Shown: positions 1 to 5,634, numbered from the stretch's first letter. The stretch: 5,634 nt of DNA from JASSUD01 sp031963045 (GCA_031963045.1 JASSUK010000050.1:1-5634), one strand, 5' to 3'. The notes: generated from the letters alone by a model not told the origin. Numbers and translations are program-made.

Positions 1-3000
1 GCGCTCGCGGCTGCAGACCGAACATCCCTCTTCTCATCCTTCAACGCAGAGAGTAAGGTCAAGACCGCTTCAGAGGACAGCCCACGCTGGCTACCTAACG
101 CGCGCGCAGCCACAAACCGAACACCCCACTCCTTATCCTTCAACGCACATAGCAAGGCCGACACCACTTCAGAGGATAGCTCACGCTGGTTGCTTAACGC
201 GCTCGCGGCCGCAGACCAAACATCACTATCCTTATCCTTCAACGCAGAGAGTAAGGTCAAGACCGCTTCAGAGGATAGTCCACGCTGGTTACTTAGCGCA
301 TTTGCGGCCGCAGACCAAACATCTTTATCCTTATCCTTCAACGCAGAGAGCAAGGCCAAAACCGCTTCAGAGGATAGTCCACGCTGGTTGCTTAACGCGT
401 GCGCGGCCGCAAACCGAACACTCCACTCCTTATCCTTCAACGCAGAGAGCAAGCCCAAGACCGCTTCAAGGGATAGCTCCTTATTTAACGCGCGCACAGC
501 CGCACACCGGATAGCCGCCTTCTTATCCTTCAATGCAGAGAGCAAGGCCAAGACCACTTCAGAGGATAGCTCACGCTGGTTACTTAACGCGCTCGCCGCC
601 ACAGACCAGACAACACTATCCTCATCCCTCAACGCAGAGAGTAAGCCCAAGACCGCTTCAGAGGGCAGCCCACGTTGGTTACCTAATACGCGCGCAGCCG
701 TAAACCGGACATAACTATTCTCATCCTTCAACGCAAAAAGTAAAGCCAAAACCGCTTCAGAGGATAACTCACGCTGGTTACTTAACGCGCTCACGGCCAC
801 AGGCCAGACAACACGCCACTCCTGATCTTTCAACATAGAAAGCAAGGCCAAGACCGCTTCAGAGGATAGCGAATGCGGTTTACCTAACGCGCTCGCGGCC
901 GCAGACCGAACATCCCTCTTCTCATCCCCCAACGCAGATAGCAAGGCCAAGACCGCTGCAGAGGACAAAGTGGGACGCGCTCCCAATATCTTAATTACTT
1001 CACCTTTTTTTGCTTTAGGCTGACTTAAGTGCTGTATTAACAGATGTTCCGGGAAACCTCTTTGACGGCCTAGGTGAATGTAAGCGCCCTTATGTTTCAT
1101 CTCGAAATTTAGCCACTGCATAAGCTCTCTTTCCAGATTATCGATAGTGGCTAGATTCAATTGAAGACGCGCTTCGTTTAAACATCCCATCATTACTTGC
1201 TGATGACGTATCCCGATTAAGTCACGTGGCCCATCCTTGAGCAGCATAAAGAAGCGCTCCAGTGCCGTGCCTTCCAATAATCCAGCCACCATCCACCAAA
1301 CGATCTCATAGCGGGGATTATATTTATGCATGGCGATAAAGGATTCCAGCTCTTCCAGACTTGGCTGAATACCTAACGGGATGCTTATATTGCCCGTTTG
1401 CGCTAGGGTGGATTGTCGAATCGTGTTGGCATGGGCTTGTAAGTGCCGAGCCAGAAATTTTGCCGCAAAAAATTCCTGAAACGTCAAATGCATGAAGTGG
1501 TAACTGCGGCGACTTTCCTCTGCATCATCGGTGTGCAGAAACGAGAGTTTTTTGAGATTAACTTCCAACGCAACAGGCAGATCTACACCTTGTGTCTCAA
1601 ACTGGTCAATCAGCGTACGCAAATCACGATGAGTGAATTCAATTTGATTACGTTGTAGCCCTCTGAAAGCCAAGGCACTCAGAAAATCCAGTTCGACTTT
1701 CACCAATTTCTCGATTCGGGACGAGCTTTCAAGCGTACTTACATAACTCGCGGTTAACAGCTCTTCTCCTTTTCGCTTACCCAAAAGAAGCATATCCTTA
1801 CGCCATAATTTGTTCATCATGGCTTGGTATAAGACGGTAACCGTCATCGCGCCTGACGCTTCTTTCTGCAGGCGCTTGATTTCATCCCAACTGTAGCAAA
1901 GTGCATCCAGCTGGATCGGCACATTGATCAATTCATGGATGAAAGCATTGGCCTGAATGAATGGCTTTATCTCTTTGCCCTCTACCGTTGACACAATGCC
2001 TGGATTATCGAGATACGCCGTCACGTTCTCTGGGCTAAAGCCCACCGTCTCCAATTCCAAATCCATCGGATCGGCCTGCCCTAAGTCCGCATAAGGCCGA
2101 GACGTAATGAGCACCACAGGCTGATTCAGTAGCTGCTTGAGAAATCCAGACATCGGTTCGTGTTCACCCCATTCCTGAGCGATTTCATCCCAACCATCAA
2201 GCACAAAGAGCGTTTTATCTTTCGCTGGTCCGTTAATTTCAGCGGCGAGCGTCTTCGCTAAAGTCTTACCTTTTAGGTGACTCTGGAAGTAAGTTTCATG
2301 AAACAAGGTGACTAGATCGCAATTTGATTTGCCTTTCAACGTACGCAGCGGAATCCACAGCACGTAATCAAAACGATCCCGCCATTGCCCTTTTTGCGTA
2401 TATTCGTAGACGATCTTTTTGGATAAGGTCGTTTTACCTACGCCAGCCCGACCTCGAATCAAAATCCGCTTCGGCGTCACTGTCTTGTCTTTTTTTGAGG
2501 TCGGCGTCTTGTCCTTATCCAAGGTTATCGTCTTGTCTTTGCTTAATTCTCGAGGCTCGAACAGCTTCTCGAGGGGCACTAATTTCTGTGGATTGGAATG
2601 GATGGCTTCGGCACTCGGTAAGCGATGAAAGTGGTTTTGCACTGCCTCTTCCTTAGACTGCTTTGCTTCTTCTCCCTTAGACTCTTTCGCCTTACCCTGC
2701 TTAGCACTCTTCCCTTCTCCTTCCTGATGCTGTTTTTCTTCCTCCGCTTTAAGTTTTTCCCCTTCCTCGTGCGCCTTCTCTTTCTCGTTCTCTACAACTG
2801 CCAAATTGATATAGCAATGCTCCATCGGCAGAGGTGAGCCAGATAGACGTTGAATCGCTAAACGCTTGGCAGAATACGACGACTCCAAAGCGGATCGAAG
2901 TTGCTCAGGTGCTACCAGCGCTTCACCATTGATCTGTTTGATTTCCGCAAGGATGCTTTCATACGCTTTATGAACATTCAGTTCCCGTAGATCAGCGCCG

Positions 3001-4391
3001 TGGTCTTGTTTCAATGCCTCGAGCGCAGTTACACAGGTTTGATTTAAGAACAAGGAAAAGATCTCCGCCGTCAACATATGCGACTGATCTTCTCTCAACT
3101 TCTGCAAACAGGCCCGATAAATCTTTTCTTCTACCAGCGCGATGTAACGCTCTTGCTTCACTAACAGCCGTTTTAAGAGTTTAAAGAAACCGATGTGCAA
3201 GCCTTCATCTTGATATATTTGCCGCCCATTCCACAGCTTTGGTGCGCGCCAGATACTGTCTTCGATGCGAATCGTGGTTGAATCAATAATAAATTTTGGC
3301 AAGCATTGCTGAGCCGTACTGTTGAGCAGCAGAGGAATAATGCCGTGCTCCATGTTTTTATGCTCAGCGCGGATTTGCAAAAAAGCCAATTCCGTCAACA
3401 CATGGTGAAATTCCGCTTCATCTAAATTCTCATCCACCACCTGGCGTATCGCAGCTTCAATCTGAACAAAGTCATTCGTGCGTTCAGAAGTTTTCTGATA
3501 AGCACATTGAATTGCCTCACAAAAACCATGATAGTACGGTGAGGTCATATAGTTGCCCAACAGTTCTGAACCGCACAGCACCACATGATCTACCGTGCCC
3601 GAGTGATTGGGTAATAAGCAGAGTTGACTGGATAAGATATCGTTGGCTTTGGCTTTGTCTTCCAAAGCTGATGAAAACGGTAAAGCCTGGTGACCACCAG
3701 CTGAGCGATCAGAATATAAATTAGAGCGTAGGTTGGATAACCATTGAATCACCCGTTGCGAAGCTTCTGCATCGGCTTTGCCCAATTGATGATTGTTATG
3801 TGCATAGACTAAAAAAAGGCTGGGTGAACTTTGACACAAGTCCAAATCCTGAAACTGTTTCAGGATGGTTTCAAAGACCTGCGCCGCCCACTGATGTTTT
3901 TCCTGCTGGCAGGCTTGCGGCACCTTAGGCGATAAAGAAACTCTTGAAGGAAAAAATTCAGTGGGCTGAGTCAAAGCGACGGGTTGATCCGCAAAAGAGG
4001 TCGAATCAGCAGTCAATGCTGTTGGTATGACTTCATGACCCCATGCCTGTGCTTTTTCGTAACTCTTCTGCGCTTTGTCCAGCTTCCCCAAACGCTTCAA
4101 TACTTCTGCACGCTCAACATAAACCTCAGCGATACGCTGCCGTAAGGACTCATCTTCTAGCGTTTGAGGCGTATGCGCTTGACTAAAAGCGCTTTTGAGC
4201 TCCGATAAAGGCAGGACCTGTTGACGTGCATTTTCGGCATGTTTAAAAGTCACTTTGGCTTGGTCATACGAGGCCAAGGCCATTTTGAACTGCTGCGTCG
4301 TTTTATAGAAGCGAGCCTCTTCCAAATGGTTTTGTGCACGCATCTGCAGCTGTTTACTGATCAAATCTTGGGGAATAGAGCTGGTTAACAT
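1..4391 (-). CDS. NLR-like STAND protein: TPR, TIR/SEFIR-like, NACHT NTPase and HEAT-like repeats (C-terminus outside window)
   Basis: The minus-strand frame from the ATG at 4389-4391 has no stop to position 1 (1463 full codons), so the gene is 3'-partial. TPR-like helix pairs lie at about residues 19-53 and 86-118. A TIR/SEFIR-like block follows at about 189-303, then a helical region ending in LPMEHCYINLAVVE (521-534), and a Lys/Glu-rich linker (535-585). The NACHT domain has Walker A GRAGVGKTT (647-655), Walker B LFVLDGWDE (728-736), sensor LITSRP (761-766) and the late NACHT motif FMHLTFQEFFAA (966-977). A HEAT-like array begins at residue 1142. NACHT proteins are STAND ATPases that oligomerise when the C-terminal sensor binds a ligand. 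By family, bacterial members act in phage defence; a host-directed role is also possible. The start is uncertain: no clear Shine-Dalgarno precedes 4391, and an in-frame ATG at 4469 would add 26 residues. The NACHT call is firm, the TIR-like call tentative. Confidence 0.93.
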   Translation of the reverse strand, partial: MLTSSIPQDLISKQLQMRAQNHLEEARFYKTTQQFKMALASYDQAKVTFKHAENARQQVLPLSELKSAFSQAHTPQTLEDESLRQRIAEVYVERAEVLKRLGKLDKAQKSYEKAQAWGHEVIPTALTADSTSFADQPVALTQPTEFFPSRVSLSPKVPQACQQEKHQWAAQVFETILKQFQDLDLCQSSPSLFLVYAHNNHQLGKADAEASQRVIQWLSNLRSNLYSDRSAGGHQALPFSSALEDKAKANDILSSQLCLLPNHSGTVDHVVLCGSELLGNYMTSPYYHGFCEAIQCAYQKTSERTNDFVQIEAAIRQVVDENLDEAEFHHVLTELAFLQIRAEHKNMEHGIIPLLLNSTAQQCLPKFIIDSTTIRIEDSIWRAPKLWNGRQIYQDEGLHIGFFKLLKRLLVKQERYIALVEEKIYRACLQKLREDQSHMLTAEIFSLFLNQTCVTALEALKQDHGADLRELNVHKAYESILAEIKQINGEALVAPEQLRSALESSYSAKRLAIQRLSGSPLPMEHCYINLAVVENEKEKAHEEGEKLKAEEEKQHQEGEGKSAKQGKAKESKGEEAKQSKEEAVQNHFHRLPSAEAIHSNPQKLVPLEKLFEPRELSKDKTITLDKDKTPTSKKDKTVTPKRILIRGRAGVGKTTLSKKIVYEYTQKGQWRDRFDYVLWIPLRTLKGKSNCDLVTLFHETYFQSHLKGKTLAKTLAAEINGPAKDKTLFVLDGWDEIAQEWGEHEPMSGFLKQLLNQPVVLITSRPYADLGQADPMDLELETVGFSPENVTAYLDNPGIVSTVEGKEIKPFIQANAFIHELINVPIQLDALCYSWDEIKRLQKEASGAMTVTVLYQAMMNKLWRKDMLLLGKRKGEELLTASYVSTLESSSRIEKLVKVELDFLSALAFRGLQRNQIEFTHRDLRTLIDQFETQGVDLPVALEVNLKKLSFLHTDDAEESRRSYHFMHLTFQEFFAAKFLARHLQAHANTIRQSTLAQTGNISIPLGIQPSLEELESFIAMHKYNPRYEIVWWMVAGLLEGTALERFFMLLKDGPRDLIGIRHQQVMMGCLNEARLQLNLATIDNLERELMQWLNFEMKHKGAYIHLGRQRGFPEHLLIQHLSQPKAKKGEVIKILGARPTLSSAAVLALLSALGDEKRDVRSAAASALGKPHSLSSEAVLALLSMLKDQEWRVVWPVAVSALSNQRELSSEAVLALLFALKDENSYVRFTAARVLGNQRGLPSEAVLGLLSALRDEDSVVWSVAASALSNQRELSSEVVLALLSALKDKKAAIRCAAVRALNKELSLEAVLGLLSALKDKEWSVRFAAAHALSNQRGLSSEAVLALLSALKDKDKDVWSAAANALSNQRGLSSEAVLTLLSALKDKDSDVWSAAASALSNQRELSSEVVSALLCALKDKEWGVRFVAARALGSQRGLSSEAVLTLLSALKDEKRDVRSAAAS
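3..968 (-). repeat. Tandem 99-bp coding repeat array: ten HEAT-like units, the tenth cut by the window edge
   Basis: Nine complete units and one partial unit run from 968 down to the edge, counted on the minus strand. Unit lengths in bp are 99, 102, 99, 99, 93, 99, 99, 99, 99, so all stay in frame (33 residues, once 34, once 31). Helix A is almost invariant (LSSEAVLALLSALKD). The turn and helix B vary at unit positions 16-19, 21-23 and 26, and most units end in NQRE or NQRG. The two-helix pattern, with small residues and a conserved Asp before the turn, fits HEAT or PBS-lyase-type repeats. The high DNA identity between units suggests recent duplication or gene conversion. The array continues beyond the left edge, so the total number is unknown. 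By analogy with other STAND proteins this would be the ligand-sensing part. Confidence 0.9.
2472..2543 (-). repeat. Three 24-bp in-frame repeats (KDKT octapeptides) just before Walker A
   Basis: Residues 617-640 of the large protein read as three eight-residue units: SKDKTITL, DKDKTPTS and KKDKTVTP. Each carries the core KDKT at the same place. The block ends two residues before the hydrophobic strand ILI that leads into Walker A. It is strongly basic and polar and is likely a flexible hinge between the N-terminal part and the NTPase. Such short repeats can expand or shrink by slippage without breaking the frame. Confidence 0.75.
2637..2789 (-). other. Low-complexity Lys/Glu-rich linker in the large protein
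   Basis: Residues about 535-585 are nearly all Lys, Glu, Gln, Ala, Gly and Ser (pieces such as EKEKAHEEGEKLKAEEEKQ and KAKESKGEEAKQSKEE). On the plus strand this gives a run of ctt/ttc-rich sequence. The segment is probably a charged helix or a disordered tether between the N-terminal modules and the NACHT domain. No catalytic role is expected. Confidence 0.75.
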
Positions 4392-4484
4392 ATTGTTATT
4401 TTTAGACTTAATTGTTTGATTTTTTGGATGAATAATGATGGCGCTAGCGATCTTATCAAGTAGAAACATAAGAACACGAGAGGG
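4392..4484 (-). promoter_or_regulatory. Leader or alternative N-terminal extension of the large gene
   Basis: The frame of the large gene stays open upstream of 4391 until a stop at 4485-4487, with one further ATG at 4467-4469. That start would add 26 residues beginning MFLLDKIASAIIIHPKNQ. Neither ATG has a convincing Shine-Dalgarno sequence: the DNA before 4391 is A-rich (AAATAACAAT) and that before 4469 is CTCGTGTTCTT. I favour 4391 because the extension looks unlike the helical TPR-like protein that follows, but this is weak. No confident -35/-10 pair was found. The AT-rich stretch at about 4496-4512 could hold a -10 element. Confidence 0.35.
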
Positions 4485-4588
4485 TCAATGACTGAATTTA
4501 TATTTTTAATAGATGAGTTTTTTACAGCTCCGCGCTTTTAGGCTTCGAGATCTGCCATTGAACATCCAGGGATTATCCAGATAGTTGA

Positions 4589-4795
4589 GCTGGCTATAAG
4601 CTGTACATTCCGAGGCCTTTGTGCGTAGACAATTATCCATTCAGTTCGATAGCATGCTGCATTTGCTCGGCATGGAGGCTAGGCAACCCCTTTGTGCGTC
4701 GCTTTGCTGAGCAATTCAAAGAAAAATTGCGATATGACATTGTGCAGCAACTACGCCTGGCGAATGGAGAACCCATGCCAATGAGACTAGACTAA
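4589..4795 (+). pseudogene. Probable decayed gene remnant, family not recognised
   Basis: A plus-strand frame runs from the codon after a TGA at 4586-4588 to a TAA at 4793-4795 (69 codons including the stop), with no ATG until near its end. Its last part looks like real protein (FVRRFAEQFKEKLRYDIVQQ, followed by LRLANGEPMPMRLD). Its first part does not. Upstream of the CCCC tract at 4687-4690 a neighbouring frame is more protein-like (FVRRQLSIQFDSMLHLLGME), which suggests a lost or gained base near that tract. Farther upstream, a short ATG frame at 4488-4541 (MTEFIFLIDEFFTAPRF, then stop) may be another fragment. I cannot name a family; a transposase is conceivable but unsupported. Confidence 0.3.
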
Positions 4796-4813
4796 AAAGT
4801 TGAAATGTTTGCT

Positions 4814-4951
4814 TTAAGTAGCGTCAAAAAGCGTACGAGCGTAGCTAGATAATTGCTTTTGAAAGATGCGCTTGGCTTCATCTGGACAGATCAACATCCG
4901 TGCCTCTTCGGTTATTTCAGCTCCATCCTCCTGTGCTTCTGCGAGAGTGTT
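4814..4951 (-). pseudogene. Out-of-frame C-terminal half of the small gene (-1 frame)
   Basis: In the -1 frame, taken up at the end of the AAA codon 50 of the preceding gene, 45 sense codons follow and end in TAA at 4814-4816. The reading is amphipathic and protein-like: NTLAEAQEDGAEITEEAR, then MLICPDEAKRIFQKQLSSY, then ARTLFDAT. The frame cannot be read alone from farther upstream, because a TGA closes it at 4985-4987, and its first ATG lies within the tail. One extra A in the A5 tract would fuse it to the first 50 residues. It is either the debris of a one-base deletion or the product of slippage on the A tract. Confidence 0.5.
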
Positions 4952-5100
4952 TTTATATTTTGAATGGAAGCGTGCAAAGAAGGGTCAAGGGGTAGAATTT
5001 GGCCATGGTTCATCATGTCTTGAGCCTGCTCTAGCTCCATAGAGAAGGTATGTCGAAATCGGTCTAAGTTTTCTATTTCTTCTGGAGTTAGCGCGCTCAT
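4912..5100 (-). CDS. Small protein of unknown function, probably truncated by a frameshift
   Basis: The 62-codon frame starts MSALTPEEIENLDRF and has an excellent Shine-Dalgarno sequence, AAGGAG, seven bases before its ATG, so this start is well supported. The product is hydrophilic and mainly helical, with no signal peptide or membrane segment, and is probably cytoplasmic. I do not recognise the family. The last dozen residues (TLSQKHRRMELK) are read beside a second, more protein-like frame that carries on to 4814. The native protein may therefore have been about 95 residues, joined at the A5 tract at 4950-4954. The gene lies upstream of, and on the same strand as, the large STAND gene, but 520 bases separate their starts and stops, so an operon is not shown. 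Confidence 0.7.
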   Translation of the reverse strand: MSALTPEEIENLDRFRHTFSMELEQAQDMMNHGQILPLDPSLHASIQNIKTLSQKHRRMELK

Positions 5101-5104
5101 AGGG

Positions 5105-5141
5105 TGCTCCTTGTTAAAAGATTTTTTTTATTCAAGGAGCA
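5105..5141 (-). promoter_or_regulatory. Inverted repeat that can sequester the ribosome binding site of the small gene
   Basis: TGCTCCTTG at 5105-5113 and CAAGGAGCA at 5133-5141 are perfect 9-bp inverted arms around a 19-base A/T-rich loop. In the minus-strand transcript the downstream arm contains the AAGGAG Shine-Dalgarno of the gene starting at 5100, so pairing would block ribosome entry. No U-run follows in either direction, so it is not a standard terminator. A hairpin-controlled start, for example a thermosensor or a target of an RNA or protein, is possible but unproven. Confidence 0.5.
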
Positions 5142-5142
5142 A

Positions 5143-5195
5143 ATCGTATGCGTTCTTGCTTGGGCTGCACAATATGCAATATGCCTGATGGCATA
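5143..5195 (-). promoter_or_regulatory. Candidate promoter and operator-like palindrome for the small gene
   Basis: On the minus strand TTGTGC (5167-5172) lies 18 bases before TACGAT (5143-5148), a modest match to a sigma-70 -35/-10 pair. Just upstream is the perfect palindrome TATGCCTGATGGCATA (5180-5195, 6-bp arms, 4-bp centre), and the 7-mer AATATGC occurs twice in tandem at 5171-5184. Their place next to the -35 element would suit a regulator site. A start site 6-7 bases past the -10 would fall inside the upstream arm of the Shine-Dalgarno hairpin and shorten it, so the promoter and hairpin readings compete. Confidence 0.3.
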
Positions 5196-5262
5196 CAGCT
5201 TTTACAGTAGAGGAATCGAGAGGTAGATGAAATAGATCCTAAATCTTATGAACATATGAAGT

Positions 5263-5311
5263 ACCCATAAAAAAAGCCCTCTTATTTTTTTAAAAGGGCT
5301 TTTTTATGGGT
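5263..5311. terminator. Intrinsic terminator, probably bidirectional
   Basis: ACCCATAAAAAAAGCCCT (5263-5280) pairs with AGGGCTTTTTTATGGGT (5295-5311) across a 14-base A/T loop, with a single unpaired base because one arm has seven A and the other six T. The core AGCCCT/AGGGCT stem is flanked by A and T tracts on both sides, as in bidirectional rho-independent terminators. It lies 47 bases past the stop of the coiled-coil gene at 5359, whose transcript it should end. It therefore isolates the small gene at 4912-5100 from that transcript. Confidence 0.85.
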
Positions 5312-5358
5312 CGGGTTAACCTGAATGTAGATTTACTGTTCGGCATAGCGAATTACTT

Positions 5359-5610
5359 TTATGCTCTTTTAATTAGAGCATCCAGCAACTTTGTCTTTTC
5401 TTCTTCAGATTTTGCTAACCGTTGCTCGAGTTCAGCAATTCTTTCTCTTGCTGCTCTTAAATCAGAATCAGGGCTAGCTGACTCGGAACGAGAAGCTAAT
5501 AACCGGTCAAGCTTCTCATTAGCCTGGAGCCCTAGTTGAGCTGAAGCTGTGGAAGCTAGTGCTGCATTCTTTGAGTTTTCAGCAGCTCGACTAATTTGTG
5601 CAGAATCCAT
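5359..5610 (-). CDS. Small coiled-coil protein of unknown function (start may lie outside window)
   Basis: From the ATG at 5608-5610 the frame gives 83 residues. The first half is Ala/Ser/Asn-rich (SKNAALASTASAQLGLQANE). A Ser-rich break at about 40-50 is followed by a heptad pattern from about 51 to 82, with hydrophobic residues at 51, 58, 61, 65, 75 and 79 (RERIAELEQRLAKSEEEKTK), typical of a short coiled coil. No signal peptide or membrane span is seen, so a cytoplasmic oligomerising protein is likely. AAGGA lies 13 bases before this ATG, farther than usual. The frame is also open through all eight codons to the right edge, so the true N-terminus may be outside the window. A good terminator follows. 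No family was recognised. Confidence 0.7.
   Translation of the reverse strand: MDSAQISRAAENSKNAALASTASAQLGLQANEKLDRLLASRSESASPDSDLRAARERIAELEQRLAKSEEEKTKLLDALIKRA
5361..5381. repeat. Short inverted repeat over the 3' end of the coiled-coil gene
   Basis: ATGCTCT (5361-5367) and AGAGCAT (5375-5381) are perfect 7-bp arms around a 7-base A/T loop covering the last codons of the coiled-coil gene. It has no downstream U-run of its own and may be chance or help protect the 3' end of the transcript. Confidence 0.4.
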
Positions 5611-5634
5611 TTTCTTTTTAAAATCCTTGTGGGC

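Noticed and set aside
190..714. Long plus-strand open frame (174 codons) with an internal repeat, and overlapping frame at 302-514
   Set aside because: It is the antisense of the HEAT-like array; its repetition follows from the 99-bp coding repeats, and it has no ribosome site and a Ser/Ala-rich biased composition.
3..968. CRISPR array or non-coding satellite
   Set aside because: Units are contiguous, without spacers, lengths are all multiples of three, and all units translate to HEAT-like helices in the frame of the NACHT gene.
3..968. Leucine-rich, ankyrin or pentapeptide repeats
   Set aside because: The 33-residue period also fits ankyrin, but the ankyrin TPLH and Gly-rich turn motifs are absent, as is the LxxLxLxxN pattern; the two-helix pattern with Asp and Val/Arg after the turn fits HEAT better.
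1443..3724. Plus-strand frames at 1443-1658, 2324-2656, 2419-2628, 2625-2837 and 3512-3724
   Set aside because: All lie opposite the conserved NACHT and N-terminal coding sequence on the minus strand; the Leu/Phe-rich one at 2625-2837 is just the complement of the Lys/Glu linker.
5105..5141. Rho-independent terminator
   Set aside because: The stem is good, but no T-run follows the stem on either strand, and the T/A tract lies in the loop.
4392..5358. tRNA or other structured RNA gene in the spacers
   Set aside because: I saw no cloverleaf-compatible arms, TTCGAATC-type T-loop or CCA end; only the hairpins listed were found.
5306..5539. Plus-strand frame of 77 codons
   Set aside because: It starts inside the terminator, is antisense to the coiled-coil gene, and has no ribosome site.

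Overview
The window reads as bacterial. The minus-strand small gene at 4912-5100 has a strong Shine-Dalgarno sequence (AAGGAG, 7 nt before ATG), there is a textbook intrinsic terminator at 5263-5311, and there are no introns. GC content is moderate in the coding parts, and the spacers are AT-rich. A very large TPR / NACHT / HEAT-repeat protein, next to decayed and frameshifted small genes, is a pattern I associate with host-associated bacteria such as Legionellales-type gammaproteobacteria (Rickettsiella or Legionella relatives). That is inference from gene style, not an identification.

Layout: everything well supported lies on the minus strand. Positions 1-4391 hold one continuous open frame of at least 1463 codons. 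It has no stop and runs off the left edge, so its C-terminus is missing. From the N-terminus it encodes TPR-like helices (about residues 19-120), a TIR/SEFIR-like domain (about 189-303), a helical region ending in the motif LPMEHCYINLAVVE, a highly charged linker (about 535-585), three KDKT octapeptide repeats, a NACHT-type STAND NTPase (Walker A GRAGVGKTT, Walker B LFVLDGWDE, sensor 1 LITSRP) and then a HEAT-like array of near-identical 33-residue units from residue 1142 to the window edge.

Positions 4392-4813 are mostly non-coding. They hold a weak in-frame N-terminal extension of the big gene and what looks like the decayed remains of a plus-strand gene (about 4589-4795). Positions 4814-5100 hold a small minus-strand gene of unknown function. 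It reads as 62 codons, but a second protein-like stretch follows in the -1 frame after an A5 tract, so a longer protein of about 95 residues was probably broken, or is still joined by slippage. Its Shine-Dalgarno sequence lies in one arm of a perfect 9-bp inverted repeat that could hide it. Positions 5263-5311 hold the terminator, and 5359-5610 a small coiled-coil protein whose frame stays open to the right edge.

How the parts may work together: the large protein has the effector-switch-sensor order of NLR-like STAND proteins. In that scheme the repeats sense a ligand, NACHT oligomerises with ATP, and the TIR-like and TPR parts act or recruit partners. In bacteria such proteins are known in anti-phage defence, and in intracellular bacteria they could also act on the host. 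Nothing links the two small genes to it functionally apart from strand and proximity, and a terminator separates the right-hand gene from the others.
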